From Phycisphaerales bacterium (GTDB lineage Bacteria; Planctomycetota; Phycisphaerae; Phycisphaerales; UBA1924), in assembly GCA_040221175.1 (NCBI GenBank), contig JAVJVK010000004.1, positions 976,268-1,040,267 of the forward strand: 64,000 bases of DNA. Reading direction: 5' to 3'. Every line of letters starts with the position of its first letter. Positions within the stretch are counted from its first letter, which is position 1. Under the pieces are notes generated by a model. That model was not told the origin of the DNA and did not search any database. It saw only the letters and a list, made by a program, of their open reading frames with translations. The position numbers and the translations under genes are program-made. This document shows, piece by piece, positions 25,901 through 33,173 of the stretch.

Positions 25901-26913
25901 GCGAAGCCGATATCCGGCTTGAGAACCTCGTCCAGCGCACGATGGACGAGGACGGGCTGGACCTGCCCGCCGAATTGCCGGGTTATCGCGAGGCGCTGGG
26001 CGAGGACGAGCACGGCGTCATGCGCGCCATGGGCGACGACGAATCGGCCCAGGCCATCGCCACGCTGAAGAAGTCGATCGACAAGCTGGGAAGCGTGAAC
26101 CTGTCGGCCATGGATGAAGAGGGCCAACTGGCGGGTAAGAACGAGCAACTGGCCGCCCAGGTCGAGGACATCGACAACGCGCGCATTCGCCTGGAGACGC
26201 TGATCGACCAATTGAACGAGGCCAGCCGGCACCGCTTTGGCGACATGCTGGAGCGCGTGCGGGAGAGCTTCGCGGGCGACGATGGGCTGTTTCGGCAGCT
26301 TTTTGGCGGCGGACGGGCCGAAATCAAGCTGATGCCGCTGGTGCGCGAGGTGGACGGGCAAAAGGTCGTGACCGACGAGATCGACCTGCTCGAAAGCGGC
26401 ATCGAGATCGTCGCGCGTCCTCCGGGCAAGCAACCCCGGTCGATCAGCCAGCTCTCGGGTGGCGAGAAGGCGATGACGGCGGTGGCGCTCCTGCTTGCGA
26501 TCTTCCAGAGCAAGCCCAGTTGCTTCTGCGTGCTCGACGAGGTGGACGCGGCGCTCGACGACGCCAACGTCGACCGCTTCAGCCGCGTGGTGAAGCAGTT
26601 CAGCGTCAAGAGCAATTTCATCGTCATTACCCACCACAAGAAGACGATGGCCATGTGCGACCGCCTCCACGGCGTCACCATGCAGGAGCGCGGTGTCTCG
26701 ACGCGCGTGGGCGTGCGGTTCGATCAGGTGGGCGCCGATGGCCGGCTGAGCGCCGCCGCGGTGGATTCGTCGGCGCGATCTGCGAGCGACAAGCCCAAGC
26801 TGCGGGACGCACTGGCCAACATGAAGCGCGGCGAGCCGACTCGTGTCGAAGCAAATGAAGCAACCGAGACCAGCGGGGCCGACGAAGCCGAGATGGCCGA
26901 GGCAAACGCGTGA
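22909..26913 (+). CDS. smc: Chromosome segregation ATPase SMC
   Basis: About 1334 residues with the full SMC layout. The N-terminal ATPase half has Walker A GPNGCGKSN (31-39), then a coiled coil, a hinge (about 560-740), a second coiled coil, and a C-terminal half with signature SQLSGGEKAMTAVALL (about 1180) and Walker B CVLDEVDAALDDAN. SMC with ScpA/ScpB organises and resolves the chromosome. An acidic insertion (about 88-125, many Asp/Glu) interrupts the N-terminal ATPase lobe and lengthens the protein beyond the usual 1150-1200 residues. ATG 22909 is chosen over 22891 for its AGGAGG 4 nt upstream. The stop overlaps the gmhA start (GTGA). Confidence 0.95.
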   Translation: MRLAKLTLNGFKSFDDRTEFHFDDPVTGIVGPNGCGKSNVVDALKWVLGERSSKSLRGKEMLDVIFAGSAARKPAGMASVTLTFENPLLDEAPKADVPEAEPLAIDATEDELSEIDEEPDANSVLADRRTVRRGLPVDSDVVEVERRLYRDGGSQYLINGKRRRLKDIRDLFLDTGVGADAYSIIEQGRVDAMLLANPQERRTIFEEAAGIARYRQRRVESIRKLDRAERNLAVTREQLANTERRLKIVRGQAARARQFVELDAELKAWRASRALAQHDALTTAVERIHADMEVAREQRDKAEAELSALEKERQEADLKRHEAAKTLRMAEEELAEANQAVERTRHRKELAERSAGEALSRLDADGQRLAEVEQAAELAEAQAEKAAENVAAVAEQLADAERVLEQASQARQEAQQAVAHKRQAHAEKRREVERIERDQLSAQGRIAEEKRRAEQLAEKARQAATELATLDEEAQRLAEQRDAAMQQADTLRQDHDEQTREASKLEDQAASLGEGRAKQSSEVKALEERRLRLETRHHAVEEVLASREGLGQPAREVLDRAAAGDGFSSVIAPLAELIRVPIEHAPQVEASLGSLLSALVVPSMNAMPGQEELATLTGRVSFVPLGMGVPAVETRPDHAAFAAMRSAGRLLPLREVAGVDERACRDAGVDPTSVSGLLDVLLHDCWRTTDLESAALLAAGPMRSATITDSAASVLKHPGIISAGPLTAGDGEGQAVGVLQRRAELEQLTTDLSQATAELERAQAALRTLDAKAGDLAERQTALQRTLNDLVQARLKAEGEAERAGDALARLERQQQRARDESQAAAANGEQTRQRVEELEHKLSSLASILEDERSAMETLAREVDQAEKDADSLAEALTVARVSASRLGEQIGAARREASGLRDAAAKHRASQRDLAQHVQRASEQAQAHQKTAREAAEEIESLQAQAEAVRGGIDGKRSALHAAQEAALGLERKFDAARRSAGDIDKAWHDLELRGREADIRLENLVQRTMDEDGLDLPAELPGYREALGEDEHGVMRAMGDDESAQAIATLKKSIDKLGSVNLSAMDEEGQLAGKNEQLAAQVEDIDNARIRLETLIDQLNEASRHRFGDMLERVRESFAGDDGLFRQLFGGGRAEIKLMPLVREVDGQKVVTDEIDLLESGIEIVARPPGKQPRSISQLSGGEKAMTAVALLLAIFQSKPSCFCVLDEVDAALDDANVDRFSRVVKQFSVKSNFIVITHHKKTMAMCDRLHGVTMQERGVSTRVGVRFDQVGADGRLSAAAVDSSARSASDKPKLRDALANMKRGEPTRVEANEATETSGADEAEMAEANA

Positions 26914-27491
26914 TCGAGGCATTCGAGAACGCGAAGCGGGTGCTGGAGGCGTTCCTGGCCGACGGACGCAACTTCACGACCCTCGATTTGGCCGCCGACA
27001 TGCTGGCCGAAGCGTTTGCCGAGGGCAAGAAGGTGCTCGCGTGCGGCAACGGCGGTTCCGCCTGCGACGCCATGCACTTCTGCGAGGAACTGACCGGCCG
27101 GTTTCGCAAGGACCGCACGCCGCTGGCGGCCGTCAGCCTGACCGACGCGGGGCACATCACGTGCGTCGCGAACGACTACGGGTATGACGAGGTCTTCGCT
27201 CGCGGCGTGCAGGCGCTGGGGCAGAAGGGCGACGTGCTGGTGGCGTTAAGCACCAGCGGCAACTCGCCGAACATCGTGCGGGCCGTCGAAGCCGCCCGTG
27301 CGGCGGGCATGCGGACCATCGCACTGCTGGGCCGCGACGGCGGCCGGCTGGCCGGCGCGTGCGACCTCGAGTGGATCGTGCCCGGCGTACCCACAGCCCA
27401 ACCGACCGCCGATCGGATCCAGGAGATCCACATGCTCATCCTGCACGCGCTGGTCGAGGGCGTGGAGCGGCGGATGTTCGGGGACTCCTGA
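26910..27491 (+). CDS. gmhA: Sedoheptulose 7-phosphate isomerase (SIS domain)
   Basis: A 193-residue single SIS-domain protein. Phosphosugar-binding and catalytic features of GmhA are visible: CGNGGSACDAMHFCEELTGR (GNGGS 46-50, H56, E60), STSGNSPNIV (114-123) and PTADRIQEIHMLILHALVE (Q171, E172, H174, H179). GmhA makes D-glycero-D-manno-heptose 7-phosphate, the first step towards ADP-heptose or GDP-heptose for lipopolysaccharide or other glycans. The GTG start overlaps the smc stop by 4 bp, so its translation is coupled to smc. A GT9-family glycosyltransferase at 50282 could be a downstream user of heptose. Confidence 0.9.
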   Translation: MIEAFENAKRVLEAFLADGRNFTTLDLAADMLAEAFAEGKKVLACGNGGSACDAMHFCEELTGRFRKDRTPLAAVSLTDAGHITCVANDYGYDEVFARGVQALGQKGDVLVALSTSGNSPNIVRAVEAARAAGMRTIALLGRDGGRLAGACDLEWIVPGVPTAQPTADRIQEIHMLILHALVEGVERRMFGDS

Positions 27492-27580
27492 GCCCGACCG
27501 TTTTCGTTCACTCAACCGAGTTGCGCTTGCGTCATGTGGCTCACGCACTCCCTTGCGAAGTACCGTCAAGGAGGTTTCGC

Positions 27581-28375
27581 ATGCGCAGGATCTTGGCAGG
27601 GATCGGAGTATGTTTGGCTGTCGTCGTTATTGGTGGGTGCCACGCGACCCATCAACTGGAGAGCCACAGCATCGCACAGACCACGACCGGGGACACCGTC
27701 CAGGGGCGTCCGGCGCTCGAACGGCCCATCGGCCTTCCGGGCCACGAGGTGGTGCTCGTGCCCTTCGTCATGGAGGACGACAAGGGGTGGTTCCAGGCCG
27801 ACGATCCGTTTCAGCGACGCGGCACGTATGCGGCCGCACGCACGCGCGTCGGCGGTGAAGGCTGGTTGGAGAATGCCTCGTACGGCTCGGCCAGCGGCGC
27901 GAGCTATGCGGCCAGCCGAGTTCGATGGCACAACGCATTCGGACGAGACCTGTCTAGCGATGAACGGTGGATGCTGCTCGATCGCCGCGGTGTCATCAGT
28001 TCGGTCGCCTTCCTGACCCGGCCTCGCTCCAGCGACCAGAGCGTCTGGGCCGTGCTCTACCTGGCAACAACCGAAGACACCAACGGCGACGGCCTGCTGG
28101 ACAGCCTGGATGCGAGGCGGGCGTGGGTTGCCGACGGCGATGCCCGCAATCCGCGCGTGGTAACGCCCGAGGGCATGCGGGTGGTTCGCGCCTGGATAGA
28201 CTGGGATCGCGAGTACCTGTACTTCCAATTGCTCGGCGATACCGACGGCGATGGTCGCTTCAGCGACGCGGACGAGTCGGCGCCCTGGCTCCTGAAATTG
28301 GGCGAGCGCGGTTCAGCCAGACCGCTGATCGACGACACAACGATGGGCCGGGCCCGAGGCCTGCTGACGAACTAA
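27581..28375 (+). CDS. Lipoprotein of unknown function (264 aa)
   Basis: The signal peptide has lipobox VIGGC (Cys20). The mature part is rich in Trp, Tyr and Asp. It contains two acidic loops of the EF-hand/dockerin type, EDTNGDGLLDSLDA and LGDTDGDGRFSDADES, which suggest calcium binding. No family was recognised. The start ATG 27581 is fixed by a perfect AAGGAGG 5-6 nt upstream. It is followed by a 135-bp gap and the PLDc_N-like mini-protein on the same strand. Confidence 0.75.
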   Translation: MRRILAGIGVCLAVVVIGGCHATHQLESHSIAQTTTGDTVQGRPALERPIGLPGHEVVLVPFVMEDDKGWFQADDPFQRRGTYAAARTRVGGEGWLENASYGSASGASYAASRVRWHNAFGRDLSSDERWMLLDRRGVISSVAFLTRPRSSDQSVWAVLYLATTEDTNGDGLLDSLDARRAWVADGDARNPRVVTPEGMRVVRAWIDWDREYLYFQLLGDTDGDGRFSDADESAPWLLKLGERGSARPLIDDTTMGRARGLLTN

Positions 28376-28510
28376 CGTCGTGCATGGCAAACATGAGCGG
28401 GCATTCACTCGATGTGGCCGGGTGCTTTCACGTATGGCCACTAGCTTTGGTTAGCTGCGGGATCGACGGGAACCCGCGCCTTCCCGGGCAACGGTCTACG
28501 GAGCATCACC

Positions 28511-28681
28511 ATGGAATATGGCATCATCGGCCTCATCATCCTGATCCTGGACATCATCGCGATCATCAGCATCCTGGGCGCGAACAAGAGCGTCGGCTGG
28601 AAGGTGGTCTGGACGCTGGTCGTGCTCCTGCTGCCGGTGATCGGCATGATCATCTACTTCCTGGTCGGCAAGAGCACGTGA
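28511..28681 (+). CDS. Small membrane protein, PLDc_N-like (56 aa)
   Basis: Two hydrophobic helices, IIGLIILILDIIAIISIL and VVWTLVVLLLPVIGMIIYFL, joined by a short basic loop (GANKSVGWK). The order and the closing LPVIGMIIYFLVGK are characteristic of the PLDc_N domain, found alone as mini-proteins or at the N-terminus of cardiolipin synthases. ATG 28511 has GGAG upstream. Its stop overlaps the GTG start of the mechanosensitive channel (GTGA), so the two are coupled and probably act in the same membrane-stress response. Confidence 0.82.
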   Translation: MEYGIIGLIILILDIIAIISILGANKSVGWKVVWTLVVLLLPVIGMIIYFLVGKST

Positions 28682-30111
28682 GATCCCGGCATCCGTCCGC
28701 GGCCCTGCTGGCCCGACTCGTGGCGGTGGCGTGCATCCTCGTTGCCGCGTCGATATCGGGAGCCTGGCAGGACGAGGCTCCCGGCTCGCCGCCCCTGGAG
28801 CCCGATCGCGAGGTCTCGGCCAGCGAACAGGCCGTCGGAGTCGAGGACCAGGTCGACGATGAGCGGATTGCGCGTCGCCTGGGTGAAGTCCTTCGCGCGA
28901 CCGAACGCTTCTCGCAGATCGACGTGGAAGTTCGCGAGGGCGTGGCCTTCCTGCGTGGTTCGACCGAAAAGGAAGAGTCCCGAACGCTCGCGGGCGATCT
29001 TGCGCGCCGCACGGAGGGCGTGGTGGCGGTGGTGAACAACATCACCATCGAGCAGGGGCCGATCTGGACCATCGAACCGGCAAAGCGGGAACTGGTGGCC
29101 CTATGGCGACAGGCGATCGCGTCGGCCCCGCTGCTGGGCGGCGGTATCCTCGTTTTACTGATCACGTTCGTGACGGCAACCCTTGCCCAGCGGCTCGCGG
29201 GCCCGGCCATCGGACGCGGCACCGACAGCGACCTGCTGCGCGCCGTTCTGCGCAAGCTCGTGTACATCGTGGTGCTGCTGGTGGGCGTGTACATCGCGTT
29301 GCGCGTCAGCGGCATGACCCGCATCGCTCTCACCGTCGTCAGCGGCACGGGCATCATCGGATTGATCCTGGGCTTTGCGTTCCGGGACATTGCCGAGAAC
29401 TTCCTGGCCAGCCTGCTGCTGAGCGTGCAGCGCCCGTTCCGCCTGGGCGACGTCATCGAGGTCGACGGCAAGCTCGGCGTGGTGCGCAAGGTCACCAGCC
29501 GGGGGACGCTGCTCATCGACTTCGATGGCAACCACATCCAGATCTCCAACGCCACGGTCTATAAGAGCACCATCAAGAACTACACGGCGAACCCAAAGGT
29601 TCGGCTGAGCTTCACCGTCGGCATCGGCTACGACGACGACATCTCGCACGCTCAGGAAGTCTTGCGATCGATGCTGCAAGACCATCGGGCCGTGCTGGAC
29701 GACCCCGAGCCGCTGGTGCTGGTCGAGCAGTTGGGCGCCTCGACGGTGAACCTCCGCGCATATTACTGGATCGACGGATCGGAGCACAGCATGCTGAAGG
29801 TCGGCAGTTCGGCGATGCGGCTGGCCAAGACGGCGTTGACGCGTGAGGGTATCTCCATGCCCGATGAATCGCGCGAGGTCATCTTCCCGAAGGGCGTGCC
29901 GGTGCGGATGCTCGACGAACACGACGCACCGCGCGGTGCGAAGCCGTCGGCACCGGCCGAACGTCGCGAGCGCATCGAGGCCGTGACCGAAGCCGAAGGC
30001 GACCTGGCCAGCGAGACGGCCGACCTGGAGAAGCAGGCCGACGAGGCCCGCGACCCGGAAGAGGGCTCGAACGTGCTGGGCCAATCCGCTCAGCGGGAGG
30101 GCGGCTCATAG
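28678..30111 (+). CDS. MscS-type mechanosensitive channel with BON domain
   Basis: About 477 residues. A signal peptide (LLARLVAVACILVAAS) leads into a BON-type domain (about 60-125, RIARRLGEVLRATERFSQID), then three membrane helices (about 150-250). TM3 is VSGTGIIGLILGFAFRDIAENFLASLLL, and the MscS beta domain follows (RPFRLGDVIEVDGKLGVVRKV) before an alpha/beta cytoplasmic domain and an acidic helical tail. MscS channels open under membrane tension to relieve hypo-osmotic shock. BON domains bind lipid or periplasmic surfaces, so the extracytoplasmic BON may sense the envelope. The GTG start at 28678 overlaps the PLDc_N-like gene; no ATG lies nearby in frame. The 3' end overlaps the convergent peptidase gene by 22 bp. 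Confidence 0.88.
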   Translation: MRSRHPSAALLARLVAVACILVAASISGAWQDEAPGSPPLEPDREVSASEQAVGVEDQVDDERIARRLGEVLRATERFSQIDVEVREGVAFLRGSTEKEESRTLAGDLARRTEGVVAVVNNITIEQGPIWTIEPAKRELVALWRQAIASAPLLGGGILVLLITFVTATLAQRLAGPAIGRGTDSDLLRAVLRKLVYIVVLLVGVYIALRVSGMTRIALTVVSGTGIIGLILGFAFRDIAENFLASLLLSVQRPFRLGDVIEVDGKLGVVRKVTSRGTLLIDFDGNHIQISNATVYKSTIKNYTANPKVRLSFTVGIGYDDDISHAQEVLRSMLQDHRAVLDDPEPLVLVEQLGASTVNLRAYYWIDGSEHSMLKVGSSAMRLAKTALTREGISMPDESREVIFPKGVPVRMLDEHDAPRGAKPSAPAERRERIEAVTEAEGDLASETADLEKQADEARDPEEGSNVLGQSAQREGGS

Positions 30112-32279
30112 CCCTCGGGCATCCAGGCTTCCAGGTCGACGAGTTCGCTCGCCGGCTCTTCGCTCAGCGGCACGCCCCACGCCCTGAAGTACGGTTCGAG
30201 GTTCCGCTCCACCGCCCGGCTCATCTGGACGACGAAGCGGTCGCGCTTCTCGTCGTCGCTCTTTGGCAACTCGTCGGCGGATAGCGATTCGTACGAACGG
30301 AACGCGCGGTCGAAGGCCTCGAAGCCGAATTCGTGCCAGAGCAGGGCATAGGTCTGCAAGGCCAGGAACGGGTCGCTCTTCCAGCGGTGGAAGGGCGCGC
30401 CCTTTTCGATGTGGGCGTACATGGCGCTCAGGGCACGTTCGGGGTCGCTGCGCATCATCTCGCCGTCGAGCGGGTAGCCGTTGACGCGGTGCAGCGCGAG
30501 CACGGTGAAGATGTTGACCGTTACCTCGCCCGTGCCGGCGAAGGTCCACATGGGGTTCTGGTGGGCGTGGCCCATCTCGTGGTAGTGGCCCCAGAGCTTG
30601 TTCTCGCCGTCGGCGTCAAAGTTCGCGAGGTCGACCATGTCACGCGCGGCGGTCGTGGGGATGACGATCGGCGCGTCGCTGGGGCAGTACATGTAGCCCC
30701 AGCTCAGGCGCTTCTCGGCAACGTAGCGGTACTGCCGATCGGGCCAGTGGCGCGACGAGCGCGGCTCGAGGCCCTGCATCGCGCTATGGACCTTGTCCCA
30801 GTGTTGCATCACAAGGTCGGGCCGCTCGAGGTCGCGCACGGCCGCGGCGGGCAGCGAGAAGGCCAGTTCGTCGGATTCGAGCTCGGCCCAGGGCGCGGGC
30901 AGGTGGCGCAGGTGCTGTTGCCACTCGGCCACGTCGGTGTGGCCCAGGCGGAAGCGTGGCATCTCGACGGCGCCGGCGACCTCGATGGTCACGTCCGCCG
31001 GCGCATCGCCCAGGTCGAGGTAGATCGGCCCGCCGATGGGCGAGGCGAGCGTGGCGGCGACGTTCTGCAGGGGCGCGCGGAAGGTGGCCCGGGGCATGCG
31101 CACGCGGTCGTCGAAGTCCTGGGGGTCGAGCCAGCAGCCGATCTGTAAGGCCGCGCCGCTTGATTCGCCTTCGATGACTCGGAGCGTGATGGCCTCGCCG
31201 GCCGGGGCATACAGGCCCGTGGTGCGCCATCCGGGGATGCCGTCGTTGAGCGTGATCTGTCGGGTCAACCGCGGGGCGCTCTCGGGCACGGCGCCGGGGA
31301 AGGCGGCGTGGCTGGGGTGGGCCGCGACCTTGCCGGTGGACGCGGCGATGGTCGCGCGGCGGGCTTCCAGGTCGAGCAGCGCACACGCCAGCGGCTGGTC
31401 CTTCAGCCGCAGCGGCGTGGTGGCCATGGCGGCGTAGGCGGCGTTGAGCTCTTCGCGATGGCGCTCGGCGAGCGCATCGGCGGCGGCGATCAGCGGGCCG
31501 TCGAGGGGCGCGATGGCCAGGGCCTGGCGCGCGACGCGGGCGGCGCGGACGACGTCGCCTTCGGTGTCACCGGCCAGGACCGCCAGCGCGGCGCTCGCGT
31601 TGGCGGCGGCGTTCGCGTCGGCATCGAGCGCGTACAGCCCGTCGCGACCGGGCGAGATGGCGCGCTCGGTGTAGAGGATGCCGTGCTCGCCGAGCAACTC
31701 GTTGGCCGCCAGGTCGTCGGCGCCGGTGGCGTGGCCGAGTTGGATCTGGCCCCAGGCCGTCTCGGCGCTCAGCAGTGCGCCGCCGCCCAGCAGCCAGGCG
31801 CGCAGGTCGCCGAGCCGGCCGGCGCGGGCGAAGGCCTGTGGCGAGGCGATCATCAAGTCAACGCCGGCCAGGTCGAGTTGGTCGATGTTGCCACCGACGG
31901 CCTCGAGCGTCACGCCCGCTTCGGCCAGGCGCTCGCGCATGTTGTCGGGCACGCCCCAGGCGCGCGTGCTGGCCCTGCCATCGAGCAGCCAGCGCATGAT
32001 CTCGTCGAGGAACGCCTCGGTCTGGCCGCGGTCATCGCGCAGGAACCCGCCGTGGCCGATCGCGGCGACGCGCCCCTCGCCCGCCACCGTTCGAGCGGCG
32101 AGCACGGTGCCATCGGCCAGCGTGGCGAGCGGTTCGCCCTGGGCATAGACCACCAGCGAGGCGGGGTTGCCGCCCGTGGCGATGGCGTCGGGCTGGGGGC
32201 GGGCCGGGAGGGCGGCCAGAGCTGAGATGGTGGCCAGCGCGATGGCGGCGGCCGCGATGGTGCGCAAGGGGCTGATCAT
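30090..32279 (-). CDS. Secreted M60-family metallopeptidase
   Basis: A 729-residue protein with a signal peptide (ending about residue 30). The C-terminal third has the zinc motif HEMGH in GHYHEMGHAHQNPMW (about residue 567), with E in GTGEVTVN nearby, the arrangement of M60/enhancin-like gluzincins that cut mucin-type glycoproteins. The N-terminal third resembles a glutamine-amidotransferase-like fold (GGFLRDDRGQTEAFLDEIM, LLGGGALLSAETAWG), and a beta-rich domain lies between. It is probably exported to the periplasm or outside, where it may degrade host or algal glycoproteins. ATG 32279 starts a good signal peptide. It is convergent and overlapping with the channel gene. Confidence 0.85.
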   Translation of the reverse strand: MISPLRTIAAAAIALATISALAALPARPQPDAIATGGNPASLVVYAQGEPLATLADGTVLAARTVAGEGRVAAIGHGGFLRDDRGQTEAFLDEIMRWLLDGRASTRAWGVPDNMRERLAEAGVTLEAVGGNIDQLDLAGVDLMIASPQAFARAGRLGDLRAWLLGGGALLSAETAWGQIQLGHATGADDLAANELLGEHGILYTERAISPGRDGLYALDADANAAANASAALAVLAGDTEGDVVRAARVARQALAIAPLDGPLIAAADALAERHREELNAAYAAMATTPLRLKDQPLACALLDLEARRATIAASTGKVAAHPSHAAFPGAVPESAPRLTRQITLNDGIPGWRTTGLYAPAGEAITLRVIEGESSGAALQIGCWLDPQDFDDRVRMPRATFRAPLQNVAATLASPIGGPIYLDLGDAPADVTIEVAGAVEMPRFRLGHTDVAEWQQHLRHLPAPWAELESDELAFSLPAAAVRDLERPDLVMQHWDKVHSAMQGLEPRSSRHWPDRQYRYVAEKRLSWGYMYCPSDAPIVIPTTAARDMVDLANFDADGENKLWGHYHEMGHAHQNPMWTFAGTGEVTVNIFTVLALHRVNGYPLDGEMMRSDPERALSAMYAHIEKGAPFHRWKSDPFLALQTYALLWHEFGFEAFDRAFRSYESLSADELPKSDDEKRDRFVVQMSRAVERNLEPYFRAWGVPLSEEPASELVDLEAWMPEGYEPPSR

Positions 32280-32303
32280 GGGCTCAGGGTAGAGAGCCCA
32301 CCG

Positions 32304-32612
32304 CTAGGGCAGGCCCGAGCCCGTGTCGCCAGCCCGCAGGGGTACCAGCCGGCCGCACTCAGGGCACCGCGCCAGTGTCGTCGTCGCGGGGCAGGCCGCG
32401 AGTCTCGTAGCCGCAGCCGGGGCAGGGCTGGCGGGCGGGGTGGCCCGTGACGGCCTAGAGGATGAAGGCGGCCGTGGAGATTGTCAGCAGCAGCCACGCC
32501 GTGGAGTTACCCACCAACAGCCCGGCGACCAGCCCCACAACCAAGCCCCCCCGAGCCCCAGACCGGCTCCCCAGACGAGCGCGGTGATCGGGGTAGTCGG
32601 CTGCACGCGCAT
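32304..32612 (-). pseudogene. Broken small gene: membrane segment plus CGYDLRG/CPECG zinc ribbon
   Basis: From ATG 32612 the frame reads MRVQPTTPITALVWGAGLGL. It then breaks at a run of seven G on this strand (32546-32552 on the plus strand). The neighbouring frame continues as a hydrophobic helix (LVVGLVAGLLVGNSTAWLLL) to a TAG. Further on, CPGCGYETRGLP in one frame and RCPECGRLVPLRAG in another together form the zinc ribbon common in planctomycetes, ending at 32304. At least two frame breaks separate the parts, so it is a decayed gene, or possibly sequencing slips in homopolymers. Confidence 0.4.
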
Positions 32613-33173
32613 GGGCGAGGCCACTGGTATGCCACCCGCACACCCGTGCACGGACCGAGCAAGCACTTACGACTTCTCACCGCACAATCGGACAGCGCCC
32701 CCTCGTGCGGAGCAAAGCCGCGCCCGCTGACCCGTCGTGCCCAGAGCCCGCAAGTGCCACAAGCACAACTTAATGATGCCAGTACGGGTGCATCCGTCGT
32801 CAGAACCTCGTTCGCCTCGCAAAGCAAGCGACGTATGCCGCCGCAAGGCAGTGGTTGGATATCGATCTGCGGGCCCGCACCATCGGCCGCTCCGCACCCA
32901 TCTTCTCTGGTACCTCGCCATAGCGCATCTACCAAGACGTGCGCAAAACTACACAGATTCTGGTCGACTTGGTTGAGATCTTACGAAGATACCCGAACCC
33001 CAAGGGTGGAAGCCCGTGTCGAGCAGGTGAGCTTGGGTATCGCCCGTCAAATGGACTAGCATCGCTCGCAGAGGAACGACAACATCACGACCGCAGACGG
33101 CGATTCCAACCATGGAACGCAATCGCGAGCCGACCGTGGTTCCTGGTACCAAGAAACTCGAAAGGGGAAAGCG
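32613..33173. other. Gene-free stretch with a structured leader upstream of the 33174 gene
   Basis: About 560 bp with no supported gene on either strand. Its right part contains a possible three-way-junction RNA. The outer stem is GATACCC (32988-32994) with GGGTATC (33035-33041). Inside it are a small hairpin ACCC/GGGT (32997-33007) and a stem AAGC (33010-33013) with GCTT (33031-33034) stacked on the outer one. It lies about 130 nt before the lipoprotein start. I did not match it to a known riboswitch. Confidence 0.35.

Noticed and set aside
32507-32935. 142-codon minus-strand ORF in the gene-free stretch
   Set aside because: Cys/Arg-rich random-like composition, no homology that I recognise, and it overlaps the decayed gene in another frame.
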